Source of the DNA: Flexilinea flocculi
GTDB taxonomy: Bacteria; Chloroflexota; Anaerolineae; Anaerolineales; Anaerolineaceae
DNA: 64,000 nucleotides
NCBI RefSeq assembly: GCF_001192795.1
Contig: NZ_DF968181.1
Location: forward strand, 772,342-836,341
Direction of reading: 5' to 3'
Both the position numbers and the translations under genes were made by a program. The notes beneath the pieces are model-generated. The model saw nothing but the letters and a program-made list of their open reading frames with translations, did not search any database and had not been told where the DNA came from. Of this stretch, positions 1 through 9,352 are shown piece by piece. Within the stretch, counting starts at the first letter, position 1. The number at the start of each line of letters is the position of its first letter.

Positions 1-120
1 TTTAGTCTTGATGAAATGGGAAATCCTGATGTGATTGGATTTTCAGCAGAAACGTGGCGAGGTTCAGCAATGATTGACACGACCTCATGGCATTTTGCGA
101 TTCTTTCGCATCCTGATTGA
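1..120 (+). CDS. C-terminal end of an unidentified protein (cut by window start)
   Basis: An open frame runs from base 1 to a TGA at 118-120 and encodes the last 39 residues of a protein that begins outside the window. The tail contains the stretch GFSAETWRGSAMIDTTSWHF, which I do not recognise. It converges with the acetyltransferase gene, whose stop lies two bases further on. It could be chance open frame, but the frame has no stop over its whole length and ends exactly at the convergent junction. Confidence 0.45.
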   Translation, partial: FSLDEMGNPDVIGFSAETWRGSAMIDTTSWHFAILSHPD

Positions 121-121
121 T

Positions 122-874
122 TCATTTCGTATGATCGATATTGATTGAATCGGTCAGTCTTAGCCCATAAAGGCGTAATTCAACGGAATTGGATATCAAG
201 TGGGACCATAATATTGTTGAATGTGAGCTTAAAAGTTGAAAACCCATTTTTTCATATAATTTACAAGCAGAAATGTTTTGGTCAGTCGTGTTTAGATGAA
301 CACCGGGAATATGATTTTGTGATAAATACTCAATATATTTTTTTAGAAGCTCTTGCCCGACACCTTTGCCTCTCCAATTTGCATCCACATTAATATGCAA
401 ATGGGCAGGATATAACGATAAATCAATCCTGTTCTTTTTTTCAGTTAATCGTGATTGCAATGATTGGAGGAGAAAATCCCAGGTTAACGAGCCAATTCGA
501 TATTTTCGCAGAACTGCATTTTTAAGGATTTGAGGAAGGATCAAATTTCTCCATTGATGAGCTTGAATTCTGGAATCAAGGCAGCCAACCAGAAATCCAA
601 TTACAGTTTGATGATCCATGGCTACCCAGCAATTCTGTGGCTGATAAGTGATGTAATATCGATAAAAAAAATCACAAAACAAGCGTCTGTCTTCTAAGAA
701 TGCCTCAACTGGATTGCCAAAGAACGCTGTATCAGCTGCAATTTTCAATAAAGCATTCGAGTTCTCTTCATGGAAGGATTGTATAATCATTGATTGGTTG
801 TTGGATTGTTTTGAATAATGGTAAAAAAATCGGTTATACGTTTTTTTTGATAAATTATCAATCAAAGACTCCAT
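122..874 (-). CDS. GNAT-family N-acetyltransferase
   Basis: A 250-residue protein with the GNAT acetyl-CoA-binding signature near residues 165-176 (NWRGKGVGQELL, the R/Q-x-x-G-x-G/A loop), followed by the usual late element ACKLYEKMGFQ near residue 210. It is longer than a minimal GNAT domain (about 150 aa). The first 80 residues are not recognisable and may help bind substrate. The substrate cannot be predicted. There is no clear Shine-Dalgarno before the ATG at 874; an internal ATG (residue 29) is an alternative start. It sits alone, convergent with the fragment at the window edge, with a foldback repeat immediately upstream. Confidence 0.8.
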   Translation of the reverse strand: MESLIDNLSKKTYNRFFYHYSKQSNNQSMIIQSFHEENSNALLKIAADTAFFGNPVEAFLEDRRLFCDFFYRYYITYQPQNCWVAMDHQTVIGFLVGCLDSRIQAHQWRNLILPQILKNAVLRKYRIGSLTWDFLLQSLQSRLTEKKNRIDLSLYPAHLHINVDANWRGKGVGQELLKKYIEYLSQNHIPGVHLNTTDQNISACKLYEKMGFQLLSSHSTILWSHLISNSVELRLYGLRLTDSINIDHTK

Positions 875-894
875 CAGTACAAGATTTTTATTTT

Positions 895-1018
895 AGCAAT
901 TCGAAATATGTGAAGGATTCCTTGTTGTTGTAATGGTTTTACATGAAGCGCAAAAGCATCACAACAACAAATTTCCCCCGGTTAAATCGAATATTGAATC
1001 AATATTTCGAATTACTGT
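895..1018. repeat. Foldback element, family 1 (copy 1)
   Basis: Terminal inverted repeats AGCAATTCGAAATATG (895-910) and its complement-like partner ending ATTTCGAATTACTGT (about 1004-1018) enclose an imperfect palindrome at 922-970 whose arms begin TTGTTGTTGT and end ACAACAACAA. The loop region carries GAAGCGC. No coding capacity is apparent. It occupies most of the gap between the acetyltransferase and the secreted-protein gene. Confidence 0.8.
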
Positions 1019-1126
1019 ATTTCTTTTACACAGTAAAACGGTCATTCTATTTCGATTTCCTCTCCCGTTGAAGGCATAATCATTTTTTTTTGTCAAAATT
1101 CAGCCTTTCAGATTCTATAAAAATAA

Positions 1127-1151
1127 AATCGGGGAAAATTTTTCCCCGATT
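1127..1151 (-). terminator. Rho-independent terminator of the secreted-protein gene
   Basis: Palindrome AATCGGGGAAAA / TTTTCCCCGATT, followed on the minus strand by TTATTTTTAT. It lies about 30 bases after the stop of the minus-strand gene ending at 1180. Confidence 0.8.
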
Positions 1152-1179
1152 CGAATCAATTCGGTATGACGGACACCAA

Positions 1180-1875
1180 TTATTCCGTAGGTTTCTCAGC
1201 AGTAAATTTTATAATATCGACATCTACAATTCCTTCACTGTAGGATTGAACGCCAAAACCGATGCCTCCTTCAGTAAAATCGCTGTCGGTTATTCCTGCA
1301 TATTTTACGGGGAATTGTTCTTTATCGTTGATAAAAATGCGGATGGATTCTCCCTCACAAATTAGACCAATTTTATTCTTTTTATTCAATCCCAATTTAA
1401 TATCATTGGTAAAAAATCGGTCCATCCCGGGATGCAGAATGACATAAGGAGTTTTAAACTGCTCCTTTAAATAACTGTCATATTTGAAAACTTTGTAAGA
1501 TCCACCTTCTGGCCCTGCAACATAAATTCGAAATTCATACCAGCCATCTTCAGAGGCTCTGCAAATAACTGAATAGGAAGCGACAGTCGAATGAATATTC
1601 TCAAATGTTGCTTCAACTTTAATATCTGCAGCTGTGACTTTGGGATTGATGACGAGCGCGTTCGTCTCAAGACCGGGGAGGTTAAATGAGAGGCGTTTCT
1701 TTCCTAAATTGTAGAAAAAACCGTCTGGATTTCCGGCGATAACCCGTTTTTCCCAACCGCGATCCCAGAAATCCTTGTCAAATGTTTCTTCAAAGCCTTG
1801 ACCCTGGGCACTGACAAATCCTGCAAAAAGCATGAGTAATATGACTCCGAGAATTGTCCATCTTCTGAATTGCAT
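1180..1875 (-). CDS. Secreted beta-sandwich (LamG/DUF1080-like) protein
   Basis: The start chosen is the ATG at 1875, preceded by a strong AGGAGG; an upstream in-frame ATG at 1914 lacks this. The 231-residue product begins with a signal peptide (MQFRRWTILGVILLMLFAGF, then an Ala-Gln cleavage-like site). The remainder reads as one beta-rich domain: FDKDFWDRGW near the start, ICRASEDGWYEFRIY in the middle and GGIGFGVQSY near the end. This is the pattern of concanavalin-like/LamG or 3-keto-disaccharide hydrolase-type domains of exported Anaerolineae proteins. A carbohydrate-binding or structural role outside the cell is inferred. No catalytic residues are identifiable. Confidence 0.6.
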   Translation of the reverse strand: MQFRRWTILGVILLMLFAGFVSAQGQGFEETFDKDFWDRGWEKRVIAGNPDGFFYNLGKKRLSFNLPGLETNALVINPKVTAADIKVEATFENIHSTVASYSVICRASEDGWYEFRIYVAGPEGGSYKVFKYDSYLKEQFKTPYVILHPGMDRFFTNDIKLGLNKKNKIGLICEGESIRIFINDKEQFPVKYAGITDSDFTEGGIGFGVQSYSEGIVDVDIIKFTAEKPTE

Positions 1876-2302
1876 AGTACCTCCTATTCGTAATTGATTA
1901 ATAATTGAAATCAATGTTTATTTCTTTATATTATTATAGCAAATTTATTACTCTCGTTGTTTCAGAGATTCAATAATTAGAAAAAATGATTTGTTATTCG
2001 AATCACTGATTTGAAACACGGCGTATTGATCTTTTATAAAGGCCTTTAAGTAATCCATAGGATTTCCAATTTTCTTATGAATAAATCTTAATTTTAAAAA
2101 TGGTCAGTAATTCAATACTTCTGATTCCAATTTGGATTATCCAGTGATTCAAAATTCGATAATAGGATATTTATCACATAAGTTCTGTTGCAAAAATTAT
2201 GACAGCAATGCAAAAAAACAATCCTATAATTGGAAATAGTTAGATATCATACAAGTAGACAGCATACAGATATCAATAAAAATTCCCACTAGATCGAGGT
2301 TC
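1876..2302. other. AT-rich intergenic region with divergent promoters
   Basis: This 427-bp gap separates the divergent secreted-protein gene and the sugar cluster. A TATAAT lies at 2225-2230, with no good -35 at the right distance. The sequence GATATC occurs twice (near 2245 and 2271) flanking a region that could hold an operator, but no palindrome typical of GntR/FadR sites is convincing. A decayed family-1 repeat end (CCAGTGATTCAAAATTCG) lies near 2141-2158. I see no gene here. Confidence 0.4.
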
Positions 2303-3124
2303 ATGAAAATGTCACGGGATATTAGCAAAAAATTGCTTGAGCTTTTTAGTTTGGAAAATAAAGTTGTGTTAATCACAGGCGGCGGTGGAGCCATTGGCGG
2401 TGAAATGGCAAAATCCTTATCTCAGGCGGGAGCTGCAATTGCTCTATCCGATGTGGATTTAAATGGAATGCAAAAAATCGCTGATGAAATCATCAAGGAT
2501 GACGGCGAAGTTATCTCCATCGAGACAGATCTGTTAAATCTTGATTCCATTCACTCCTGTGTTGAAAAAACGATGGAACGATTTGACAAAATTGATGTTT
2601 TGATCAACTGCGCAGGAATCAATAAAAGAATGGGATGTTTATATGCCGATGAGCAGACATTCGATCGAATCATTGGTGTAAATCTCAAGGGTATGTACTT
2701 CATGAGTCAGGAAACAGCCAAACATATGATTCAGCGAAGAAAAGGAAGCATTATTAATGTCTGTTCCTATAACGCAGTCATGATGCTTGGCGGTAATGGA
2801 ATTTATGGAGCCAGTAAAAGCGGTGTTGCAGCGATAACCAGAGCTCAGGCAATCGAATGGGCAAAATACGGTATTCGATCTAATGCGATTTCTCCTGGTC
2901 ATATTTCTACCCCGTTAACTGCTCCATTATGGAATGACCCTGTTCGATCAAAATACATGTTGGACAGAATTGCAATGGCAAGGCCTGGTACTCCACAGGA
3001 TCTGATTGGTATGACCATATTACTGGCTTCGGATGCATCTGCCTATATGTCTGGAATGCTATATCATGTGGATGGCGGGTGCCTGGCAGGCGGACAGCCG
3101 TGGAATATCGATGAACCTAAGTAA
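2303..3124 (+). CDS. Short-chain dehydrogenase/reductase (sugar or sugar-acid oxidoreductase)
   Basis: A 273-residue classical SDR. The N-terminal Rossmann motif TGGGGAIGG lies at about residues 25-33, NCAG near residue 101, and the catalytic YGASK near residue 168, with an upstream serine in NVCSYNA. It ends with the usual DGG segment. It resembles gluconate 5-dehydrogenase or 2-keto-deoxygluconate-type enzymes, oxidising a hydroxyl of a sugar or sugar acid with NAD(P). It is the first gene of the cluster; the ABC ATPase follows 26 bases later, so it probably works on the imported compound. ATG at 2303 or 2309 could start; a GAGG lies just upstream. Confidence 0.8.
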   Translation: MKMSRDISKKLLELFSLENKVVLITGGGGAIGGEMAKSLSQAGAAIALSDVDLNGMQKIADEIIKDDGEVISIETDLLNLDSIHSCVEKTMERFDKIDVLINCAGINKRMGCLYADEQTFDRIIGVNLKGMYFMSQETAKHMIQRRKGSIINVCSYNAVMMLGGNGIYGASKSGVAAITRAQAIEWAKYGIRSNAISPGHISTPLTAPLWNDPVRSKYMLDRIAMARPGTPQDLIGMTILLASDASAYMSGMLYHVDGGCLAGGQPWNIDEPK

Positions 3125-3150
3125 AGTGGTTAATTCTGGAGAGTGAATCC

Positions 3151-4677
3151 TTGGAATCGAAATTAATTGAAGCAATCGGTATAACAAAAGCTTTTTCAGG
3201 AGCTCCTGTGTTAAGGAACGTTTCATTTGAATTATTGCATGGGGAAGTACATGCATTAATGGGTGAAAATGGTGCAGGAAAATCAACACTCTCAAAAATT
3301 ATTACCGGCATTTATCAGGCTGATGAAGGACAAGTTTTTGTAGAGGGGAAACCAGTTCAATTTAACAATACGAGAGAAGCAATTGCGGGTGGAGTTTCCA
3401 TTGTGACTCAGGAATTCAGCCTTTTGCCTGATTTTTCTGTTTCTGAGAATATTTTTCTGACAGATAAACGGTTTTATAAAAAAGGATTCATTTCTGACAA
3501 GACAGCGATGGCTGCAGAAACGTATAACCTTTTGAAATTGTTTGACATGGAATCGTTTATCGATCCATATGAAAAAGTAATCAACTTATCTGTTGCACAA
3601 ATGCAAGTCGTCGAAATTTTAAAAGCCGTTTCGACAGAAGCCAAAGCGATCATCCTTGATGAACCAACAGCATCTCTTTCAAATAAAGAAATTCAGATGC
3701 TTTTTAATTTGGTTCGTCAATTAAAAGCGGAAGGTGTAGGTTTCATCATTGTGTCTCATAAGATCAGTGAGATCTATGAGATTGCCGATCGTATAACTGT
3801 TCTTCGGGACGGACTACTCATTTTAAACGGAGTGGTGACGAAGGAATTGCAACAAAAAGATCTGATCAAAGCGATGGTTGGCCGTGAAATCAATGATTTG
3901 TACGGTGTAAAAGGTGAGAATAACAAACATCGATTTCATAAAAACGAAGTTGTTCTTGAAGTGCAAGATTTAACAGACATCAATCATTATGTTCGGGATA
4001 TCTCATTTTCAGTATGCAAAGGCGAAATTGCCGGTTTCTCAGGTTTGGTCGGAGCAGGGAGAAGTGAACTGGTTCGATGTATTTTTGGCGCAAATAAACG
4101 AGCAAAGGGAAAAGTATTTTTAAACGGTGAAGAAATTAAACCTGACAGTATTCGAGCTTGTGTTGAAAAGAAAATAGGTTTCGTTACGGAAGATCGTAAA
4201 AATGATGGCATCCTGCAAGAAATCAGTGTCTTAAAAAATATTTGTTTAGTGGATTTAGCAGCAGGTGAAAGAATTTTAATCGATCAAAAACGGGATGAAA
4301 AGAATTGCGATCAGATGATTAATCAGCTCAGTATTAAAGTAATGGATATTGATGATCCTGTAAAAAAACTGAGCGGTGGTAACCAACAAAAATTGCTTCT
4401 TGCTAAATGGTTGTTATTAGATCCTGTTGTTCTTATTGTTGATGAACCAACCCGCGGAGTTGATATCGGTGCAAAAGCTGATATCTATGAGATTATGCGG
4501 AAATTGGCAGAAAAAGGCATCGCAATAATTGTTGTTTCATCTGAATTACCAGAAGTGCTTGGGATTTGTGACACAATCTACGTAATGCGTGAAGGTCAAA
4601 TAACGGCTAAGTTGAATGTGGATGAAGCTGATGAAGAAACGATTGGATATTATTCGACGATAGGAAAAGGAGTATAA
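3151..4677 (+). CDS. Sugar ABC importer, ATP-binding protein (RbsA/MglA type)
   Basis: A 508-residue tandem ATPase of the carbohydrate uptake CUT2 family. The first domain has Walker A GENGAGKST near residue 38 and DEPTASLS. The second has a degenerate P-loop GLVGAGRSE, signature LSGGNQQK and DEPTRGVDIGAK; this asymmetry is normal for RbsA/XylG/MglA. It energises import through the permease whose gene begins 3 bases after its stop. The start is a TTG at 3151 preceded by GGAGAG. The binding protein follows the permease, so the three form a complete importer. The substrate, probably a pentose, polyol or sugar acid, is not determined by sequence. Confidence 0.92.
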   Translation: MESKLIEAIGITKAFSGAPVLRNVSFELLHGEVHALMGENGAGKSTLSKIITGIYQADEGQVFVEGKPVQFNNTREAIAGGVSIVTQEFSLLPDFSVSENIFLTDKRFYKKGFISDKTAMAAETYNLLKLFDMESFIDPYEKVINLSVAQMQVVEILKAVSTEAKAIILDEPTASLSNKEIQMLFNLVRQLKAEGVGFIIVSHKISEIYEIADRITVLRDGLLILNGVVTKELQQKDLIKAMVGREINDLYGVKGENNKHRFHKNEVVLEVQDLTDINHYVRDISFSVCKGEIAGFSGLVGAGRSELVRCIFGANKRAKGKVFLNGEEIKPDSIRACVEKKIGFVTEDRKNDGILQEISVLKNICLVDLAAGERILIDQKRDEKNCDQMINQLSIKVMDIDDPVKKLSGGNQQKLLLAKWLLLDPVVLIVDEPTRGVDIGAKADIYEIMRKLAEKGIAIIVVSSELPEVLGICDTIYVMREGQITAKLNVDEADEETIGYYSTIGKGV

Positions 4678-4680
4678 AAA

Positions 4681-5667
4681 GTGGAAAAAGAGAATATGAC
4701 ACTATACCGAAAAAGTGCGGGGAAGAGATTTTTTAAGGAGCATAAAACAGAATTTAGTATGCTTATAATCTTCGCAGTACTTTTCATTATTCTTAGCTTT
4801 TCTTCTGAGTATTTTTTTACTCCCCAGAATATTAAGAATGTAATGTCCCAGATTTCTTCAAACTCGATGCTGGCAATTGGAATGACTGTTGTTATTATCA
4901 CTTCAGGAATTGATCTTTCTGTCGGTGCGAACCTGGGACTTTCCGGAATGATTGGCTGTATGGTTTTAATGAAAACTCAAAATGTTCTTTTGGGAATTTT
5001 AGTCACGCTTCTAATTTCAACTTTTGTTGGAGCGGTCAATGGCCTTCTGATTGGTTATGGTAAGATGCCTGCTTTTATTGTGACATTGGGAATGATGCAA
5101 ATATGCCGCAGTCTCGATTATGTGATTTCCAATGCCAATACAGCTTCAAAATTTCCAGAAGCCTATAGCTTTTTGGGTAAAGCAAAAATAAATGGATCCT
5201 TCCCTGTTTATATTCTGTTTATCATCCTGATGTTTTCAATTTTCATCTGGGTTCTGGCAAAGACTCGTTTTGGCAGATTCCTATATGCTATCGGATCCAA
5301 TGAGGAAGCTGCTCGTTTATCGGGGATCAATGTAAAACTTTGTACCATGTTTGCCTATGTTGTCAGCGGCATACTCTGCGGATTTGGAGCATGGATTATG
5401 ACTTCCCGATTGATGGCATGTGATCCTACCTATGGAAATGGCAATGAAATGGATGCTATCGCAGCAACGGTTATTGGTGGTACCAGTATGAGTGGTGGGA
5501 AGGGCACTCTGATGGGAACTGCTATTGGGGTATTGTTGGTGGGCTTTTTACGCAATGCGCTAAATATCCTTGGAGTTAATCCATACTGGCAGGGAACGGC
5601 GATTGGAGCCGTGATCATTGTGGCTGTATTGGCTGAAAAGCTTTCACAGATACGGATAAAGAAATAA
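4681..5667 (+). CDS. Sugar ABC importer, permease (RbsC type)
   Basis: A 328-residue membrane protein with about ten hydrophobic segments, typical length for RbsC-like CUT2 permeases. It contains the conserved GIDLSVGANLGLSG segment (about residue 77) and the late AVIGGTSMSGGKGTL loop, both hallmarks of this family. The gene starts with GTG at 4681, 3 bases after the ATPase stop, indicating tight translational coupling. It would form the homodimeric channel in the cytoplasmic membrane for the substrate delivered by the downstream binding protein. Confidence 0.92.
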   Translation: MEKENMTLYRKSAGKRFFKEHKTEFSMLIIFAVLFIILSFSSEYFFTPQNIKNVMSQISSNSMLAIGMTVVIITSGIDLSVGANLGLSGMIGCMVLMKTQNVLLGILVTLLISTFVGAVNGLLIGYGKMPAFIVTLGMMQICRSLDYVISNANTASKFPEAYSFLGKAKINGSFPVYILFIILMFSIFIWVLAKTRFGRFLYAIGSNEEAARLSGINVKLCTMFAYVVSGILCGFGAWIMTSRLMACDPTYGNGNEMDAIAATVIGGTSMSGGKGTLMGTAIGVLLVGFLRNALNILGVNPYWQGTAIGAVIIVAVLAEKLSQIRIKK

Positions 5668-5714
5668 CAGCAGTAAAAAAAAAGCTGTTAAGATTTTTTT
5701 AAAGGAGATTTGTT

Positions 5715-6668
5715 ATGAAGAAGATATATGTTTTATTGCTCGTCGTAATTCTTGCGACAACCGCTATGGTCAGCATCGTTTCAGCTGCTGATACTGTAAA
5801 AATCGCCTATCTCACTCCATCACTCGATGTCCCATTTTGGCGCTATGTTAAATTTGGAGTTGAAAATGAGATGACGAAGCTTGTGCCAGGCGCAGAAGTA
5901 ACAACGTATGATTCTAAAAATGATGCCAGTACACAACTTGCAAATGCCCAGGATGCAATCACAAAGAGAGTTGATGCAATTGTGATTTCTCCTACAGACA
6001 GCGCATCCATCGTTGCAGTACTCTCCATCGCAGAAGAAGCTGGCATTCCTGTCGTCATCTGTGACATTGGAGCAGATTCCGGTACCTATGCAGCTTTTAT
6101 TTCAACCAACAACTTCGATGGCGCAAAAGAATTGGGTGAATATATTGCGACAAAACTTGAAAAAGGTAGCGAAGTTGCTCAGATTACATTGAACCAGGCT
6201 CGAATTAATGGTGTGAAACGGAAAGATGGATTTGATGCAGGTATTGCATCAAATGAATTAGTCGATGTCGATTTCAAACAAATGGAAAAAGTCAATCGCG
6301 AAGAGGGTGAACGATTTGCACAAGATCTGATTACTGCTCATCCAGAAGTTAAAGCACTTTTCTGCCATTCAGAAGATCCCTCAATGGGAGCTTTGTCAGC
6401 CATTGAATCAGCTGGCAGAACTGATGTACTGATCGCTGGTTTTGACTGCTCTCCGGAAGTTGTTGATGCCATTAAAGCTGGCAAAATCGCCGCAACTGCA
6501 GCGCAGCAACCAGTTTTAATGGGTCGTTACGCTTCACAGGCTGTTGATAAAATTCTGAAGGGTGAAACGGTTGAAAAAGAAATTCAGCTTGGTACACTCT
6601 TAGTAACAAAAGACAACATCAATGATGTGTATGACACACTGGTTGAAGTTGCATTAACTGAGAAGTAA
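5715..6668 (+). CDS. Sugar ABC importer, periplasmic-type substrate-binding protein (RbsB type)
   Basis: A 317-residue exported protein. A signal peptide covers about the first 24 residues (MKKIYVLLLVVILATTAMVS, ending at an SAA-like site). There is no lipobox cysteine, although many monoderms use one. The mature part is a type I periplasmic-binding fold (Peripla_BP_4) with KIAYLTPSLDVPFW and DAIVISPTDSASI, as in ribose/xylose binders. The RBS AAAGGAG is strong. A stable hairpin follows the gene (6703-6739), which usually protects or boosts the binding-protein message relative to downstream genes. Confidence 0.92.
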   Translation: MKKIYVLLLVVILATTAMVSIVSAADTVKIAYLTPSLDVPFWRYVKFGVENEMTKLVPGAEVTTYDSKNDASTQLANAQDAITKRVDAIVISPTDSASIVAVLSIAEEAGIPVVICDIGADSGTYAAFISTNNFDGAKELGEYIATKLEKGSEVAQITLNQARINGVKRKDGFDAGIASNELVDVDFKQMEKVNREEGERFAQDLITAHPEVKALFCHSEDPSMGALSAIESAGRTDVLIAGFDCSPEVVDAIKAGKIAATAAQQPVLMGRYASQAVDKILKGETVEKEIQLGTLLVTKDNINDVYDTLVEVALTEK

Positions 6669-6702
6669 TTTTCGATAATAGCTTCTTGTTAGAAGTAATC
6701 GA

Positions 6703-6739
6703 TACCGATCCTGTTGCTGAAAAAGGAACAGGATCGGTA
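6703..6739 (+). promoter_or_regulatory. Intra-operon hairpin after the binding-protein gene
   Basis: Perfect 13-bp stem TACCGATCCTGTT / AACAGGATCGGTA with an 11-base loop. No U-tract follows, so it is more likely an mRNA-stabilising or attenuating hairpin than a full terminator. Confidence 0.65.
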
Positions 6740-6761
6740 AAGAATCAAAAAGGAAAGACTC

Positions 6762-7424
6762 ATGATTGAATTCAAAAAGTTTTTTGATCTGTCTCAGCCA
6801 GTTTTTGAAAAATGTCCCGGGTGGCCGACATATGAAATGACAACATTTCGATATGAGGCTTTTTATCCGAACGATGGGTATACTGCAGAACAAATCACAA
6901 TGAACAGTCATACAGGGACACATGTCGATGCTCCATTTCATTTTGATCCGTCTGGAAAAACCATTGATGAATTTTCGGTTGATACATTTTGCGGTGAGGC
7001 AGTAATCATTGATTTGCGGAAGAAAATCCACGAGAAAGAGGGTATCGGGAAGGATCTTCTTGAACCCTATGCAGACAGGATCCATTCGGGAATGATTGTC
7101 CTTCTTAATACTGGATGGAGCCAAAAACGGGGATATTCATTGGAGTACTATCATGACTGGCCTTATCTGGCAAAAGATGGCGCTGAATGGTTATTAGAAA
7201 AAAGAGTAAAGGGAGTTGGCATAGATTGTATGAGCATGGGCGGGTGGTATGAAGGTACTGGCCGGCCGTGTCATGAAGTACTGCTTCCTGCACATATTTG
7301 GATTTTAGAGGAAATTAATATACCGGAAGAATTAAATCAATATGAAAAATGCTGGTTGTTTGCTTTTCCGATAAAATTCAAAGGCTTTTCGGGAGCACCT
7401 GTCCGAGCAGTAGCTGCGGTATAA
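6762..7424 (+). CDS. Cyclase-family hydrolase (kynurenine formamidase-like fold)
   Basis: A 220-residue protein with the family's metal-binding signature HTGTHVDAPFHF (about residues 50-61) and a late GAPVRAVA segment. Family members hydrolyse amide, ester or lactone-type bonds (arylformamidase, isatin hydrolase, other metal-dependent cyclases). Within this sugar cluster, opening of a lactone formed by the neighbouring dehydrogenase is a plausible but unproven role. It starts 93 bases after the binding-protein gene, beyond the hairpin, with AAAGGA upstream. Confidence 0.8.
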   Translation: MIEFKKFFDLSQPVFEKCPGWPTYEMTTFRYEAFYPNDGYTAEQITMNSHTGTHVDAPFHFDPSGKTIDEFSVDTFCGEAVIIDLRKKIHEKEGIGKDLLEPYADRIHSGMIVLLNTGWSQKRGYSLEYYHDWPYLAKDGAEWLLEKRVKGVGIDCMSMGGWYEGTGRPCHEVLLPAHIWILEEINIPEELNQYEKCWLFAFPIKFKGFSGAPVRAVAAV

Positions 7425-7449
7425 AAGACAACGAAAGAAGATCAAATTG

Positions 7450-8481
7450 ATGAGAGCTTTGAAATTTGTTGATATTAAAACATTTGAAATTCAAGATGAA
7501 CCGATTCCCGTATTGAAAGAAGGGGAGGTTCTACTGAAAATTCATGCCTGTGGAATTTGCGGCAGCGATGTGGAAGGTTATTTGGGAAAGACAGGAAGAA
7601 GAATTCCTGTCATGACAATGGGACATGAATTCTCTGCCGAAATCATTTCACGCGGACCAGGAGCAAATCGATTTCAGATTGGCGATAGTGTAATTGTTCA
7701 GCCGATCAATTTTTGTGGAACCTGCGAAAACTGTCAAAAAGGACTTACAAATATGTGTTTAAATAAGCATTTTTTTGGAGTCCTTTCTGATAATGGCGCT
7801 ATGGCGGAATACTTGGCAGTACCTGAAAAATTGCTTTACAAGCTTCCCGATTCATGCAATTACTATGACGGTGCTTTGACAGAGCCTTATGCCGTTGCTT
7901 ATGGGAGTGTAAAGAAAGCTGGTAATTTGGAAGGGAAAGATGTTTTGATCATCGGAGCAGGAATGATTGGATTATGCATCCTTCAAAATGTCAAACTGCA
8001 AAACCCAAACCGAATTTTCATGGCGGATCTGAACAACAAGCGATTAGAAAGAGCGCTTACATTAGGCGCTTCGGATGTCATCAACACTGCAACAGGAGAT
8101 TCGATTGAGAAAATCCGTGCTCTTACTAATGGAAAAATGATTGATTTTTCTTTTGAGGCTGTCGGAATCGAGCCGACTGCCAACCTAAGTATAAAATCAC
8201 TGAAAATTGGTGGTTCTGCTGTGTGGGTTGGAATGTGCCAAAAAGAAATGGTGATTAACATGCAGGATATTGTATGTTCGGCGAGAAACATCATTGGATC
8301 TTTTAACTATACTCATGAAGAATTTGGCGAAGTCGTAAATTTGATGAGTACCGGCAAATTGGCAACGGATGCGCTCATTTCAGAAATTGTTTCCTTGGCT
8401 GATGCTCCAGATGCCTTCAATCGATTGCATGACCATCCGGAATCTTTGATGAAAATTATTATTGATCCAACGATTTCTTAA
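7450..8481 (+). CDS. Zinc-dependent medium-chain alcohol/polyol dehydrogenase
   Basis: About 343 residues. The catalytic zinc ligands lie in CGICGSDV (near residue 37) and GHEF (near 60). The structural zinc cluster is in CGTCENCQKGLTNMC (about residues 92-106). The Rossmann motif is GAGMIGL (about residue 173). This set matches sorbitol (L-iditol) dehydrogenase, threonine dehydrogenase and related polyol enzymes. It probably oxidises or reduces an intermediate of the cluster. A TTG three bases before the ATG at 7450 is an alternative start; the Shine-Dalgarno is weak (GAAAGAAG). Confidence 0.85.
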   Translation: MRALKFVDIKTFEIQDEPIPVLKEGEVLLKIHACGICGSDVEGYLGKTGRRIPVMTMGHEFSAEIISRGPGANRFQIGDSVIVQPINFCGTCENCQKGLTNMCLNKHFFGVLSDNGAMAEYLAVPEKLLYKLPDSCNYYDGALTEPYAVAYGSVKKAGNLEGKDVLIIGAGMIGLCILQNVKLQNPNRIFMADLNNKRLERALTLGASDVINTATGDSIEKIRALTNGKMIDFSFEAVGIEPTANLSIKSLKIGGSAVWVGMCQKEMVINMQDIVCSARNIIGSFNYTHEEFGEVVNLMSTGKLATDALISEIVSLADAPDAFNRLHDHPESLMKIIIDPTIS

Positions 8482-8598
8482 TGCTTTTGAAATTAAAAAA
8501 ACAGAATCATAATGGAAAAGATTATGTATTAGAATTCAAAAAAACATCTTTTTCCTTATACAATAAAACAAAAATCATTAAAAGAACGGTACAGATAA

Positions 8599-9288
8599 AT
8601 GGAAATTGAGAAAATAAAGCGCGTAAATATCGGAGATCAGGTTTATGAAAAGTTGCAAAAAATGATCTTCGATGGAAATTGGAAAAGCGGAGATAAACTG
8701 CCTTCTGAAAACGTGCTTGCAGAATCCTTTGGTGTCAGTCGTATGACAATTCGCCAGGAACTTCAAAAACTGGTTGCGATCGGCCTTGTAGAGACAAGAA
8801 TCGGAGAAGGTTCTTATGTAAAAGAGCTTTCTTTCGCGACAAGTTATGTCAATGGAATGATTCCTGCTCTTTACCTAAGTGACCGATCAGTACTGGATGC
8901 GATGGAATTTCGCATTATGACTGAAGTGGAAACTGCCGGGATTGCCGCTGAAATTGCCACTGAAGAAGATGTTGATCATCTTAAGAAATGTTACGAAAAA
9001 ATGATGAACAACATTGATAATATTGAGGAATATGTAAAACTTGATTTTCATTTTCATCGCTTGATTTGCAGCATTGCAGGAAACTCAATCGTTATACAGG
9101 TTCATTATCTGTTGCGAAACGTATTACAGGATGTGATATTGAATTTGACAAAAAAAATTGGGCCAAGTAACGGTATCGAATACCACGCCTTAATCATTCG
9201 TGCGATTGAACAAAAAGATGGAGAAGCTGCGAGAAAATATATGAAAGAACATCTTATGAAGACGATTGAACTATATCAGTTAGAGTAA
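8599..9288 (+). CDS. GntR-family transcriptional regulator, FadR/FCD type
   Basis: A 229-residue regulator. The N-terminal winged helix-turn-helix spans about residues 10-75 (GDKLPSENVLAESFGVSRMT). An all-alpha FCD ligand-binding domain follows (ELRIMTEVETAG-like start, FHFHRLICSIAGN near residue 150, with the histidines used for metal or ligand binding). Regulators of this group usually repress the sugar-acid catabolic operon they sit in and are released by an intermediate. It lies in the middle of the cluster on the same strand, behind an AT-rich 117-bp gap that probably contains its own promoter. Confidence 0.88.
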   Translation: MEIEKIKRVNIGDQVYEKLQKMIFDGNWKSGDKLPSENVLAESFGVSRMTIRQELQKLVAIGLVETRIGEGSYVKELSFATSYVNGMIPALYLSDRSVLDAMEFRIMTEVETAGIAAEIATEEDVDHLKKCYEKMMNNIDNIEEYVKLDFHFHRLICSIAGNSIVIQVHYLLRNVLQDVILNLTKKIGPSNGIEYHALIIRAIEQKDGEAARKYMKEHLMKTIELYQLE

Positions 9289-9352
9289 TCAGAATATTTC
9301 CCGAACTGGCTGAAAAATTACAAACAAAAAAGAATCAAGGAAAGGCACAGAA